Below are positions 38,064-46,857 of a stretch of DNA of 64,000 nucleotides, in pieces. The position numbers and the translations under genes were made by a program. The stretch spans positions 62,001 to 126,000 of the forward strand of contig NZ_FWXL01000003.1 in the NCBI RefSeq assembly GCF_900176395.1, in the 5' to 3' direction. How positions within the stretch are numbered: the stretch's first letter is position 1; every line of letters starts with the position of its first letter. Below the pieces are notes generated by a model. It was not told where the DNA came from, made no database searches, and was given only the letters and a program-made list of their open reading frames with translations. This DNA is from Novosphingobium sp. B1. Its GTDB lineage: Bacteria; Pseudomonadota; Alphaproteobacteria; Sphingomonadales; Sphingomonadaceae.

Positions 38064-38636
38064 ATGGCCAAGTTCTTTGGCAATCTTCATCTCGTGCTCG
38101 TCGTGGGCCTTGTTGCCGCCATTGCCGTGATGATCGGCTACGGCGCATCTGCTCCAGTCGATGCAAACTCGATCTTCCGCTGGCTCCATGCCTTCTTCGG
38201 CATCCTGTGGATCGGCCTGCTCTATTATCTGAACTTCGTGCAGGTACCGACCATGCCCAAGATCCCGGCTGAGCAGAAGGGTGCGATCACCGGCCACATC
38301 GCGCCCAAGGTGTTCTTTTTCTTCCGCTACGCCGCGCTGCTGACCGTTGTCACCGGCCTCGTCATTGCCTTCGTCAATGGTTACGGACATCAGGCAATGA
38401 CCTTCACCGGCGAAGGCAATGTCAACCTGATCGGCCTCGGCATGTGGCTCGCCCTGATCATGGCCTTCAACGTGTGGTTCATCATCTGGCCAGCCCAGAA
38501 GAAAATCCTCGGCATCGTTGAAGCGTCGGCTGAAGAAAAGGCCGCTGCTGCGCCGCGTGCCCTGGCCGCCAGCCGCACCAACCTGCTGCTGTCGTTGCCG
38601 ATGCTCTATTGCATGGTCAGCGCCAACCTCGGTTAA
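38064..38636 (+). CDS. Urate oxidase N-terminal (PuuD)-like membrane protein
   Basis: A 190-residue membrane protein with about four to five helices. It resembles the membrane domain of PuuD, the urate hydroxylase whose soluble half is a cytochrome c; here only the membrane part is present. Conserved-looking features are FRWLHAFFGILWIGLLYYLNFVQVPTMPKI, with a His near residue 42, and GHIAPKVFFFFRYAALLTVVTG, with another His. Such stand-alone Urate_ox_N proteins are common in alphaproteobacteria. I see no other purine-degradation gene. The ATG at 38064 is chosen for its GGGGAAAT Shine-Dalgarno; an ATG at 38043 is in frame. Confidence 0.75.
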   Translation: MAKFFGNLHLVLVVGLVAAIAVMIGYGASAPVDANSIFRWLHAFFGILWIGLLYYLNFVQVPTMPKIPAEQKGAITGHIAPKVFFFFRYAALLTVVTGLVIAFVNGYGHQAMTFTGEGNVNLIGLGMWLALIMAFNVWFIIWPAQKKILGIVEASAEEKAAAAPRALAASRTNLLLSLPMLYCMVSANLG

Positions 38637-38652
38637 CACACATGCCAATAGA

Positions 38653-38688
38653 AAGGCGCGGTGTCTGGTGGCATCGCGCCTTTTTGTT
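38653..38688 (+). terminator. Terminator after the Urate_ox_N-like gene
   Basis: AAGGCGCG and CGCGCCTT form an 8-bp stem with a 12-base loop, followed by TTTTTGTTTG. Confidence 0.9.
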
Positions 38689-38713
38689 TGCACGCGATCG
38701 GGATATTAAAAGC

Positions 38714-38730
38714 TGTTCACGCGTTGAACA
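38714..38730. promoter_or_regulatory. Inverted repeat upstream of the lipoprotein gene
   Basis: TGTTCA and TGAACA flank a 5-bp centre (CGCGT), giving a 17-bp palindrome about 50 bp before the lipoprotein start. It may be an operator; the partner is unknown. Confidence 0.3.
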
Positions 38731-38776
38731 CGCAACCCGCATCCCGGGTGACCAATAATGGGGAGTAATTCACCAC

Positions 38777-39082
38777 ATGCGCAAGTTCACGCTTCTGGCC
38801 GCCGCTGCTGCCACCGCCCTGTCGCTTTCCGCTTGCTCGGAAAAGACCCAGGACGCTGCTGAAACCACTGCAGAATCGGCAGGCAATGACGTGGCCAATG
38901 CGGCCGACAAGGCTGCTGCCGCCACTGACGAGCTGGGCGACAAGGCTGCTGCCGCGGTGGACAACGCCGCTGCCAAGACCGACGAAATGGCCGACAAGGC
39001 TGCTGCCAAGACCAAGCAGGAAGCTGCTGAAGCTGAAGCCAGCCTGCACAACGAATCGGTCGCCGAAGCAAAGGCAGACTAA
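38777..39082 (+). CDS. Small Ala-rich lipoprotein
   Basis: A 101-residue exported protein with a lipobox (LSLSAC, lipidated Cys at residue 20). The remainder is a charged alpha-helical segment made of Ala-, Asp- and Lys-rich repeats (DKAAAATDELGDKAAAAVDN...DEMADKAAAKT), likely an amphipathic or coiled helix in the periplasm, similar in style to LEA-like or small outer-membrane proteins. No function is known. GGGGAG precedes the ATG. Monocistronic, between two terminators. Confidence 0.75.
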   Translation: MRKFTLLAAAAATALSLSACSEKTQDAAETTAESAGNDVANAADKAAAATDELGDKAAAAVDNAAAKTDEMADKAAAKTKQEAAEAEASLHNESVAEAKAD

Positions 39083-39088
39083 TTCATT

Positions 39089-39119
39089 GGCCGGGGAGGA
39101 TAGCTCTGCCCCGGCCTTT
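39089..39119 (+). terminator. Terminator after the lipoprotein gene
   Basis: GGCCGGGG and CCCCGGCC form an 8-bp stem with a 12-base loop, followed by TTTCACTTTTC. It lies between convergent genes and may serve both. Confidence 0.82.
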
Positions 39120-39125
39120 CACTTT

Positions 39126-39473
39126 TCAGCTTACGAGACCTGACAGTTTCTCGATCAGCGTGCGCGCGACATAAGGCTTGCCCAGGATCGGACGGTCGGC
39201 AAATGGGGCATCTACAGCGCCATATCCGGTAGCGATGATGAAGGGGATACCCTTTTCCGCCAGTGCATGAGCCAGAGCCTCGCCCGATTCGCCTGACAAG
39301 TTCCAGTCCAGCACCGCAGCGTCGAACGTTTCTGATGCGATGAAGGCCAAACCCTCGTCGACGCGCCCAATTGGCCCAAGTGGCACCATACCCTCGTCCT
39401 CGAGCGTGTCGCACAACATGGCAGCGACGATGAACTCGTCTTCCACCACCAGAATGCGCTTGCCCTCGGTCAT
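39126..39473 (-). CDS. Single-domain response regulator
   Basis: A 115-residue CheY-like receiver with no output domain. It has the acidic cluster VVEDEF (residues 9-14), the phospho-acceptor Asp in AVLDWNLSGE near residue 56, and the conserved Lys in LGKPY. The ATG at 39473 is chosen because it directly overlaps the stop of the HWE kinase by one base (TGATG). Together they form a kinase-receiver pair. The receiver may act as a phosphate sink or relay; no partner is visible. Confidence 0.88.
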   Translation of the reverse strand: MTEGKRILVVEDEFIVAAMLCDTLEDEGMVPLGPIGRVDEGLAFIASETFDAAVLDWNLSGESGEALAHALAEKGIPFIIATGYGAVDAPFADRPILGKPYVARTLIEKLSGLVS

Positions 39474-40426
39474 CAACTCTTCCTTTCCGGCGGCACTGCA
39501 ATCACGCACAGCAAGCCGCTTTTTTCAAACGCAAGATCCACCCGGCCACCAAGCTGCCGGGGCACCGCTTCGGTCAGCAGTCTGGATCCAAAGCCCCTTC
39601 GCGAGGGCTGGACAACCTCCGGCCCACCCACTTCGCGCCAGACAATCTCGACCATCCCATCCTTCAACGCCCAGTCAATGAGCAGCTTTCCGGTTAACGT
39701 GGAAAGTGCGCCATATTTTATGGCATTCGTCGCAAGTTCGTGCAGAACCATAACCAGCGACACGGTGGCGTTTGCGGGCATCACGATCGGCGGACCGGAC
39801 ATGTGCACCCGCATGTCGTCAGGATCGCAAATCAACAGACCCTGCCTGATGATCTCTGCAAGGTCTGCTCCGCTCCAATTGGTGCGGCTGAGCGCATCGT
39901 GCGCACCAGACAGGGCGGCCAGCCGCTGGTTGAAGGTCTCTACGGGCGAGCGCGGGATGCTGGTCCCTCTGAATGTCTGATGCGCCATCGCCTGGACCAC
40001 CATGAGCGTATTCTTGACGCGGTGGTTCAGTTCGCCGACGAGCAGCTCGAGCTGGTCTTCAAGTTCCTTGCGTCCCGTGATGTCGATACCGGTCGATTGG
40101 GCCACCTGCCACTTGCCATGCTCGTCAAACGCCAGCGCATGGTTTCGCCACAAGATCCAGCGCGTGCCGCTCGCCGTTTCAAACCGGTTCTCGATAGTGA
40201 GCTCGGGTTCGTCCGCGGTCAGGCGTTGCAGCATCTCTTCTACATGCAAGCGGTCGTCTGCCGAAACGAACGTCCATAGATTTCGGCCCGCCAGATCGAC
40301 CGGCTCCCTGTCCAGGGTACTGGCATAAGCGCGGTTTACGAACAGGATCGTTCCGTCGCGCTTGAACCTGCAGACCATCTCAAGCTGTGCGTCGAGAATT
40401 TCCCGCAGGAGCGCGGAATCGCCCAT
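39473..40426 (-). CDS. PAS-HWE sensor histidine kinase
   Basis: A 317-residue soluble kinase. A PAS domain at about 10-120 (EMVCRFKRDGTILFVNRAYASTLD) is followed by an HWE-type dimerization/phospho-acceptor helix LVGELNHRVKNTLMVVQAMAHQTFR near residue 135 (His in NHRVKN), and an HWE ATPase domain with VLHELATNAIKYGALS and RRGFGSRLLTEAVPRQLGG. HWE kinases are typical of alphaproteobacteria, often light-, redox- or stress-responsive. It overlaps the receiver gene downstream. Confidence 0.92.
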   Translation of the reverse strand: MGDSALLREILDAQLEMVCRFKRDGTILFVNRAYASTLDREPVDLAGRNLWTFVSADDRLHVEEMLQRLTADEPELTIENRFETASGTRWILWRNHALAFDEHGKWQVAQSTGIDITGRKELEDQLELLVGELNHRVKNTLMVVQAMAHQTFRGTSIPRSPVETFNQRLAALSGAHDALSRTNWSGADLAEIIRQGLLICDPDDMRVHMSGPPIVMPANATVSLVMVLHELATNAIKYGALSTLTGKLLIDWALKDGMVEIVWREVGGPEVVQPSRRGFGSRLLTEAVPRQLGGRVDLAFEKSGLLCVIAVPPERKS

Positions 40427-40537
40427 GACATGCGCCCCTCTGTAGACATGCTGCGAGACTACCGTTTTTCGCCGTCAATCCAAGCACGTAGCTATTCGGA
40501 TGGGCATGCGCACCGTAGTGCGGCGAAAGCCGGAGAA

Positions 40538-42466
40538 TCAGATCTTCAACTGGCTGCCAAGTTCCACGACGCGATTGGTCGGCAAACGGAAGAACTCCAT
40601 GGCGCTGGCGGCATTGCGCAGCATCCAGGCAAACAGCTTCTCGCGCCACAACGCCATGCCGGGCTTCTCCGATGCAATGAGCGTTTGCCGAGACAGGAAG
40701 AAGCTGGTCTTCATCATGTTGAACGGCTCGCCACACATGCTGACCCCCTTGAGCGCAGCAGGAACGTCGGTCTCCTCAAGGAAGCCGAAGCGCAGCGTCA
40801 GGCGATAGAACCCGTTTCCGAAATCCTTGACCGAGTAGCGTTCTTCCGGATCGACGAAGGGCACGTCTTCGATCGACACGGTAAGGATGACTACACGCTC
40901 GTGCAGCACCTTGTTGTGCTTGATGTTGTGCAGCAGCGCCGAAGGCACGCCAGCGGCGGTCGAGGCCATGAAGATCGCCGTGCCTGAAACCCGCGCAGCG
41001 CTTGAATGGGCAGACTTAGTGAAAACTTCCAGCGGAATTGTGCCCTCTGCCATGTTGGCGCGCATCAGGGCGCGCCCGCGTGACCATGTGGTGAGCAGCG
41101 TGAAGATCGCGACACCCATGACCAGAGGTACCCAACCGCCGTCGGGGATCTTGGTCAGGTTCGCGCCAAGGTAGGCGCCGTCGATCAGGAAGAACAGCGC
41201 AAGCATCGCAATCGCGGCAGGGGCTTTCCACTGCCACAGCTTGAACAGCACCACGGCGAGCAGGAAGTTGTCGATCAGCATCGCGCCGGTCACGGCAATG
41301 CCGTAGGCTGCCGTCAGGTTGGACGAACGCTGGAAGACCAGGACAAGCAGGATTACCGCGATCATCAGCGCCCAGTTGATCACCGGAATGTAGATCTGGC
41401 CCGCTGCTGTCGAAGTGTGCTTGATCGTCATGCGCGGGATGAATCCGAGCTGGATAGCTTGCTGCGTCACGGAGAATGCACCGGAGATCACAGCCTGCGA
41501 CGCAATGACCGCTGCAAACGAGGCAATGATCAGCAAGGGCCACTGGAACCATTCGGGAGCCAGAAAATAGAATGGGCTCTCGAGCGCCGCTGGATTGCGG
41601 ATGAGCAATGAAGCCTGTCCGAGATAGTTGAGCACCAATGCCGGCAAGACGAATGCCAGCCACGAGATGCGGATCGGGCTGCGCCCGAAGTGGCCCATGT
41701 CAGCATAGAGAGCCTCGGCGCCGGTCACGGCCAGCACGGCAGCGCCCATCGCCAGAAAGCCGCGCCATGGGTCGGCCATGAACATTGTGACGGCGTGATG
41801 GGGGCTGAGCGCGGAAATGACTTGCGGAAATTCGGCAATGCTGAGGGCGCCAAGCACTGCGATGGTCCCGAAATACAGCAGCATGATCGGACCAAAGAAG
41901 GTCGCCACTTTTTCGGTGCCGCGGCTTTGAATGAAGAACAGCCCGATCAGAATGCCTACAACCAGCGGCACGATCAGCGGGTGCATCGACGGACGATAAA
42001 CCGCAACACCCTCGATCGCGCCCATGACCGAGACAGCCGGCGTGATCATTGAATCACCGTAGAACAGCGCCGTCGCGAAAACGCCGAGCAGGATAATACC
42101 CCTGCCCCAGCGCTTGCCATCCGTGTGCTGATTGATGAGTGCCAGAAGGGCCAAGCTGCCGCCCTCGCCCTTGTTGTCTGCGCGCATGATCACTGAGACA
42201 TACTTGAACGTCACGATGATCATCATCGACCAGAACATCAGGCTGATGATGCCGTAGATGTGCAATAGGTCGAGCGGGAGCGGGTGGTGGCCTGCGAACG
42301 TGTCTCGAAGCGCATAGAGCGGGCTAGTCCCGATGTCGCCGAAGACGACACCGATCGCTCCGACCGCGAGCTTCATCAGGGAACCATGCGCGTGCCCGCC
42401 ATGGCCGTGACCCGCAGGATGTGTCGGCACTCCGGCGGGCTCGGCATTGCTAACCGCATCACTCAT
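40538..42466 (-). CDS. kup: Low-affinity potassium transporter Kup
   Basis: Proton-coupled potassium uptake protein of 642 residues with about twelve helices and a cytosolic C-terminal region. The family signature [25 protein letters not shown] is near residue 40, followed by [23 protein letters not shown] and [17 protein letters not shown] short His/Gly-rich segment ([14 protein letters not shown]) precedes the first helix, which is unusual and may bind metal. Monocistronic; the gap to the HWE kinase downstream is 111 bp and to the upstream ccm genes 166 bp. Confidence 0.95.
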   Translation of the reverse strand: MSDAVSNAEPAGVPTHPAGHGHGGHAHGSLMKLAVGAIGVVFGDIGTSPLYALRDTFAGHHPLPLDLLHIYGIISLMFWSMMIIVTFKYVSVIMRADNKGEGGSLALLALINQHTDGKRWGRGIILLGVFATALFYGDSMITPAVSVMGAIEGVAVYRPSMHPLIVPLVVGILIGLFFIQSRGTEKVATFFGPIMLLYFGTIAVLGALSIAEFPQVISALSPHHAVTMFMADPWRGFLAMGAAVLAVTGAEALYADMGHFGRSPIRISWLAFVLPALVLNYLGQASLLIRNPAALESPFYFLAPEWFQWPLLIIASFAAVIASQAVISGAFSVTQQAIQLGFIPRMTIKHTSTAAGQIYIPVINWALMIAVILLVLVFQRSSNLTAAYGIAVTGAMLIDNFLLAVVLFKLWQWKAPAAIAMLALFFLIDGAYLGANLTKIPDGGWVPLVMGVAIFTLLTTWSRGRALMRANMAEGTIPLEVFTKSAHSSAARVSGTAIFMASTAAGVPSALLHNIKHNKVLHERVVILTVSIEDVPFVDPEERYSVKDFGNGFYRLTLRFGFLEETDVPAALKGVSMCGEPFNMMKTSFFLSRQTLIASEKPGMALWREKLFAWMLRNAASAMEFFRLPTNRVVELGSQLKI

Positions 42467-42632
42467 CGCACCGGTGTCCCTGGCCTCATAGCCTCGATCA
42501 CTGCACCCGAAGCGGGGCAGCGGCGCGGCGCTTTAGCACTGCCCCATGACCCCTGCAATGGGGTGAGACACGCGTGCATTCTCGAGCAACGCGCTATCGC
42601 AAAGCGCGTTCCGCTCGCCAGAATTTCACAAC

Positions 42633-43331
42633 TCAATCAGCAGCTTGCGAAGCGGTGGCCACTGGCTGCGCGGAAACCTCGACAGGCGCTCCAGTAGTGG
42701 CGGCGCCGCCTTGCATGGCCAGCATCGAATCAATCCGCTGGATTCGTTCGGCAAGGTCCGCGCGATAGGGCGCATCGGCGGGCGAACGCTTCAGCAATTC
42801 AGCCCACATGGCGCGGGCATCAGCGAGGCGACCAGTCTGCGCAAGCGCAAGGCCCATGAAGAAGGGCGGACCGGGATGTGCCGGATCGATGTTCGCTGCC
42901 TTCTGGAAAGCGAACTGCGCGGCGGGCGTGATCATTCCATCGCTGTGGCCAACCAGAGCATTGCCGAGAGATACCCAGAGGTCGGCATCCTTGGGGAACT
43001 GCTGGGTACCCTTGCGCAGGACTTCTGCCGCTGCGCCATACTGGCCTTGCCGGGCAAGGCCATCGGCGAGGATCAACCAGGATTGTCCCTTGGCAAAACC
43101 GTCGCCCATCTGCTGGCGCTGCTTGATGAGCGCTTCATCAGCCGCGCGCTTGTTTTCTACCGGTGCCTTGGGCGCACCGGGCATGCCGGGCGAACCCTGC
43201 AGGGCGTAACCGGCGATTCCGACCAGCAGCGCCGCTCCAGATAGTTCCCATCCGGCACGCGGCATCTTCAGCATAAAGGCCATGAGCCCGAAGACGATCG
43301 CAGCAATGGCAAGGATCACGACCCAGGTCAT
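42633..43331 (-). CDS. ccmI: TPR-type cytochrome c maturation protein, CcmI/CycH-like
   Basis: A 232-residue protein with two N-terminal membrane helices (MTWVVILAIAAIVFGLMAFML and an Ala-rich segment at about 30-48), then a periplasmic TPR region (LILADGLARQGQYGAAAEVLRKG, LWVSLGNALVG, FFMGLALAQTGRLADARAMWAELL). It probably holds apocytochrome c for heme attachment by CcmF-CcmH. The N-terminal half is shorter than classical CcmI. The ATG at 43331 overlaps the ccmH stop (ATGA). Last gene of the ccm operon. Confidence 0.82.
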   Translation of the reverse strand: MTWVVILAIAAIVFGLMAFMLKMPRAGWELSGAALLVGIAGYALQGSPGMPGAPKAPVENKRAADEALIKQRQQMGDGFAKGQSWLILADGLARQGQYGAAAEVLRKGTQQFPKDADLWVSLGNALVGHSDGMITPAAQFAFQKAANIDPAHPGPPFFMGLALAQTGRLADARAMWAELLKRSPADAPYRADLAERIQRIDSMLAMQGGAATTGAPVEVSAQPVATASQAAD

Positions 43332-43753
43332 TCCGAAGCCTCCGACTTGCTGCCCTTGCGGAACCGGCCGCGCAGCAGAAGCGCTGCAAGCAGCAGGATC
43401 ACCAGCGGCGCGGCGAAAAGCGGCCACATGATCGGTTTGTTTTGCGGCGCATAGCTGACGTAATCGCCATAACGTTCGATCAGCCACGCGCGGATTGCCT
43501 CGGGCTGTTCGCCAGCGGCGATACGGGTGCGAACCTGATGACGCATGTCCCCAGCCATCGGCGCGTCGGAATCGGCAATCGACTGACTTTGGCACTTGAG
43601 GCAGCGGAGTGTTTCCATCAGCCCCTGCGCCTTGGCCTCAAGCGCAGGATCGTCGAGCTGCCGGTAGGCATAAGGCGCGGGCGGCAGCTGATCTTGCGCA
43701 GCCAGCGGCATGGCTGCGAACAGCGCGAGGACGATGAGAACAAGGCGCTTCAC
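43328..43753 (-). CDS. ccmH: Cytochrome c maturation protein CcmH
   Basis: A 141-residue thiol-redox component that reduces apocytochrome CxxCH motifs for heme ligation. It has a signal peptide (LIVLALFAAMPLAAQ), the active motif LRCLKCQSQSIADSDAP near residue 50 and a C-terminal helix (PLFAAPLVILLLAALLL). It overlaps ccmG at its start and the CcmI-like gene at its end by 4 bp each. Confidence 0.93.
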   Translation of the reverse strand: MKRLVLIVLALFAAMPLAAQDQLPPAPYAYRQLDDPALEAKAQGLMETLRCLKCQSQSIADSDAPMAGDMRHQVRTRIAAGEQPEAIRAWLIERYGDYVSYAPQNKPIMWPLFAAPLVILLLAALLLRGRFRKGSKSEASE

Positions 43754-44298
43754 GACTGCGCCTCCTTCAATTTTGCGACGATCAGCGGAACATCCTCTGG
43801 CCGGATCTCGCCAATGTGTTGGTAGCGGATGACGCCCTTGGCATCGATCACGAAGGTTTCTGGCACGCCCGACGAGCCGATGGCAAGCTGCACCTCAGAC
43901 AGGTCATCCTTTCCGATGCGCGCGAAGGGGTTACCGTAGCTGTCAAGGAACCGGTTCAGGTCCTCGGTCCGATCGCGAATGGCGACACCGTCGATCTCGA
44001 TGCCCTGGTCGCGCAAGGCGGCAAGCTGCGGCGCCTCGACGGCACACGGCACGCACCAGCTCGCAAAGACGTTGAGAAGGCGGGGCTTGCCCGTCATCTG
44101 AGCGGTTGCCAGGCCCGGACGGTCAGCCGTTGCGGCAGGCAAATCGAACTGCGGGAGTGGCTTGCCAATGAAGGCGCTAGCCACTTCGCGATCGGCAGGA
44201 CGCACCAGCCCCCAGATTACGAGCGCGAAGAAGGCGCCGAACAGCGCAAGCGGTAGCCAGATCGCGAGGCTCGAACGCTTCTTGCCTGGCTCGCTCAC
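43750..44298 (-). CDS. ccmG: Thiol:disulfide interchange protein CcmG/DsbE
   Basis: Membrane-anchored periplasmic thioredoxin of 182 residues that supplies reducing power to CcmH and apocytochrome c. A single N-terminal helix (LAIWLPLALFGAFFALVIWGLV) leads to a thioredoxin fold with the WCVPC active site (FASWCVPCAVEAPQ) and the cis-Pro region SSGVPETFVIDAKG. GTG at 44298 is the start, as it overlaps the ccmF stop (GTGA). Confidence 0.94.
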   Translation of the reverse strand: MSEPGKKRSSLAIWLPLALFGAFFALVIWGLVRPADREVASAFIGKPLPQFDLPAATADRPGLATAQMTGKPRLLNVFASWCVPCAVEAPQLAALRDQGIEIDGVAIRDRTEDLNRFLDSYGNPFARIGKDDLSEVQLAIGSSGVPETFVIDAKGVIRYQHIGEIRPEDVPLIVAKLKEAQS

Positions 44299-46250
44299 TT
44301 CAGCATCTCCTGCCGCGCCTTGCGGAAGGCGATCTTGTCCCCCACCCGCAGGCGCTTGACATCCTGCGCCACGCGTCCAAGCAACGCAAGCAAGCCTCCA
44401 AAGGCCACCAGCAATCCGCCAAGCCACAGTAGCGGCACGAACGGCTTCCACCAGAAGCGCATCTGCCAGCGCCCATCTTCACCTTCGTTGCCGAGCACGG
44501 CATAGAGCTGCCCGTTCCAGCGAGTGTGCAGCGCGGATTCGGTGCGTTCGCCCGGTGGCGACGAGAATGTCCGCGCCTGTGGGTGGAGCGTGACCGGCGC
44601 GCCGCCGTTGTAGGATGCGGTGACGGTGGCTTCCAATGCCGTCCAGTTCGGTCCGGCCACCGGTTCGATGCTGATCAGCTTGAGCGTGATCGGCCCGACG
44701 CTTTGCGTATCGCCCACGTTCATCGCGGCAAGGCGCTCGGTCGAAAAGGCGCTTTCGCTTGCCGCACCAAGAAGGGCAACGCCGATGCCGAAGTGGCCAA
44801 ACACCATGCCCCACACGCTGAGCGGGGTGCGGCGCAGGTTGCGACCGCGCAACGGCAGCCAGCTTGCCACGGCGAGACCGATGCCGACCGCAATGCCGAG
44901 CAGCGGCAAAAGACGGATGCCCGGCGCAAGAACAACCACGGCCAGCAGCGCAAGCGCAGTGAGCAGCGCCGGCACCGCTACCGTTGCGGTGATCCGCGAA
45001 GGCTTGTCCTTGCGCCAGCGCAGCAAGGGGCCGACACCCATCATGAGCATCATCGGTATGGCGAAGATTGCCGAAACCGGGTTGAAATATGGTGGTCCGA
45101 CCGAAACCTTGGCGCCGAAGGCCTCGGTCAACAGCGGATAGAGCGTGCCAAGCAGCACGATGCCGAGGATGCCGCACAGCATCACGTTGTTGAAGACCAG
45201 GCTAGCCTCGCGGCTGACCAGGCTGAAGCGCTCGCCTTCGGTAACGGTGGACGCGCGGATACCGAACAGGGCGAGCGCGCCGCCAATGTAGACGGCGAGC
45301 AATGCGAGAATGAACGAGCCGCGCTCGGGATCGACCGCGAAAGCGTGAACCGAAGTCAAGATGCCGGAGCGCACGAGGAACGTGCCGACCATCGACATCG
45401 AGAAAGCGATCACGCCAAGCATCACAGTCCAGGCGCGCAAGGCGTTGCGGCTTGCGAGGACCGAGGCTGAATGCAGCAAAGCCGTCGCCGCCAGCCATGG
45501 CATCAGCGAGGCATTTTCCACCGGGTCCCAGAACCACCAGCCGCCCCAGCCGAGTGTGTAGTAAGCCCAGTATGATCCAGCCGTGATACCGATGGTAAGG
45601 AAGATCCAGGCGCCAAGTACCCACGGCCGCATGGCGCGGGCGAAGGCCGGCCCCACATCGCGCGTGATCAGCGCGCCGATGGCGAAGCTGAAGGCAACCG
45701 ACAGGCCCACGTATCCGACGTAAAGCGTCGGCGGGTGGAAGGCGAGGCCGACGTCCTGCAAGAGCGGGTTGAGGCCCTGCCCTTCCGGTGCCGGTTCGGG
45801 CAGGCGTTCGAACGGATTCGAGGACAGCAGCAGGAAGGCATAGAAGCCGAGGCTGACGAAAGCCTGCCCCGCGAGCGTCGCCAGCAGCGTCTCCTCGCGC
45901 AGGCGTTTCTCGATCAAGGCGACGAATCCGCCCGATACGGCCATGATCGTCACCCACAGCAGCATCGAGCCTTCGTGGTTGCCCCAGGTACCTGCCAGCT
46001 TGAAGATGAACGGCTTCATCGAGTGGCTGTTGGCAGCCACCAGCTTTACGGAAAGGTCCGTTTCGAGAAACAGGTCGATAAGGCAGAAGAACGAAACGGC
46101 GACCAGCGCGCCTTGCATCACCGCCAAGGGTCGTACCACGCCGCCCAGCACCTTGCCCGAAGGCCGCAACGCCGAAAAGCCGGCGAAAAGCTGGAGCACG
46201 GCAAGCGCCGCTGCCATCCACAGGACGGCGAGGCCGATTTCAGCGATCAT
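44295..46250 (-). CDS. ccmF: Cytochrome c heme lyase subunit CcmF
   Basis: Polytopic inner-membrane protein of 651 residues, part of the heme lyase that joins heme from holo-CcmE to apocytochrome c. It has the tryptophan-rich WWD motif (TLGWGGWWFWDPVENASLMPWL) near residue 235 and conserved His-bearing loops. It lies between ccmE and ccmG with 4-bp overlaps on both sides. Confidence 0.96.
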   Translation of the reverse strand: MIAEIGLAVLWMAAALAVLQLFAGFSALRPSGKVLGGVVRPLAVMQGALVAVSFFCLIDLFLETDLSVKLVAANSHSMKPFIFKLAGTWGNHEGSMLLWVTIMAVSGGFVALIEKRLREETLLATLAGQAFVSLGFYAFLLLSSNPFERLPEPAPEGQGLNPLLQDVGLAFHPPTLYVGYVGLSVAFSFAIGALITRDVGPAFARAMRPWVLGAWIFLTIGITAGSYWAYYTLGWGGWWFWDPVENASLMPWLAATALLHSASVLASRNALRAWTVMLGVIAFSMSMVGTFLVRSGILTSVHAFAVDPERGSFILALLAVYIGGALALFGIRASTVTEGERFSLVSREASLVFNNVMLCGILGIVLLGTLYPLLTEAFGAKVSVGPPYFNPVSAIFAIPMMLMMGVGPLLRWRKDKPSRITATVAVPALLTALALLAVVVLAPGIRLLPLLGIAVGIGLAVASWLPLRGRNLRRTPLSVWGMVFGHFGIGVALLGAASESAFSTERLAAMNVGDTQSVGPITLKLISIEPVAGPNWTALEATVTASYNGGAPVTLHPQARTFSSPPGERTESALHTRWNGQLYAVLGNEGEDGRWQMRFWWKPFVPLLWLGGLLVAFGGLLALLGRVAQDVKRLRVGDKIAFRKARQEMLK

Positions 46251-46714
46251 TTCGTTTCAGCCACCACTTCCTTGGCCTGCGCAGCGGTCATGTCTCCCAT
46301 CTGGCGCGGCACGTATTTCTCATCATGCTTGGCCAGCAGATTATCGGCGACGAAGGTCTCGCCCTCCATGCGCCCTTCGGCAACCACGCCAGATCCCTCC
46401 ACGAAGAGGTCGGGCGTAATGCCGGTATAACGCACAGGCACGCGCGCCTTGCCGTCACCCACGATGAAGTCGATCGTCACGCCATCGGCGCGGGTCTTGA
46501 GCGAGCCCTTTTCGACCATGCCGCCAAGGCGGATGGCGCGGCCTTGCTCGGGCCGGTCCTTCACGAGATCGCTCGGCACGTAAAAATAGCTGGCCTGATT
46601 TGACAGGGCGTAGGCGGCAAGCAGGCCCGCGCCGATCAGCGCAACAAGCGCGATGACCAGCAGCACAAGGCGCTGGTGCTTGGGCTTGATGCCACCGCTG
46701 GAAGTGCTGCTCAC
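46247..46714 (-). CDS. ccmE: Cytochrome c maturation heme chaperone CcmE
   Basis: Periplasmic heme chaperone of 155 residues anchored by one N-terminal helix (LVLLVIALVALIGAGLLAAYAL). The heme-binding His lies in LLAKHDEKYVP, the canonical HxxxY motif. The OB-fold core includes VRYTGITPDLFVEGSGVVAEG. The start is GTG, overlapping the ccmD stop. Confidence 0.95.
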   Translation of the reverse strand: MSSTSSGGIKPKHQRLVLLVIALVALIGAGLLAAYALSNQASYFYVPSDLVKDRPEQGRAIRLGGMVEKGSLKTRADGVTIDFIVGDGKARVPVRYTGITPDLFVEGSGVVAEGRMEGETFVADNLLAKHDEKYVPRQMGDMTAAQAKEVVAETK

Positions 46715-46851
46715 TTGCCTCTCACCTTGTCACGGCGCCGTTCGGCCCGAACCATCGCCACAAGCGTCCAGCCGACCAGCAACAGCGTGCCCACAACGCC
46801 GATCGTGAGCGCTGCCGCCACATAATCCCACTGTTCCAGACCTTCGCGCAT
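46711..46851 (-). CDS. ccmD: Cytochrome c maturation protein CcmD
   Basis: A 46-residue single-helix protein starting MREGLEQWDYVAAALTIG, continuing with the hydrophobic helix VVGTLLLVGWTLVAMV and a basic tail (RAERRRDKVRGK). It helps the CcmC-heme-CcmE complex release. It sits between ccmC and ccmE, 6 bp after the ccmC stop, and its stop overlaps the ccmE GTG. It was found by position and hydropathy, since it is too short for most gene callers. Confidence 0.88.
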   Translation of the reverse strand: MREGLEQWDYVAAALTIGVVGTLLLVGWTLVAMVRAERRRDKVRGK

Positions 46852-46857
46852 GCTTGC

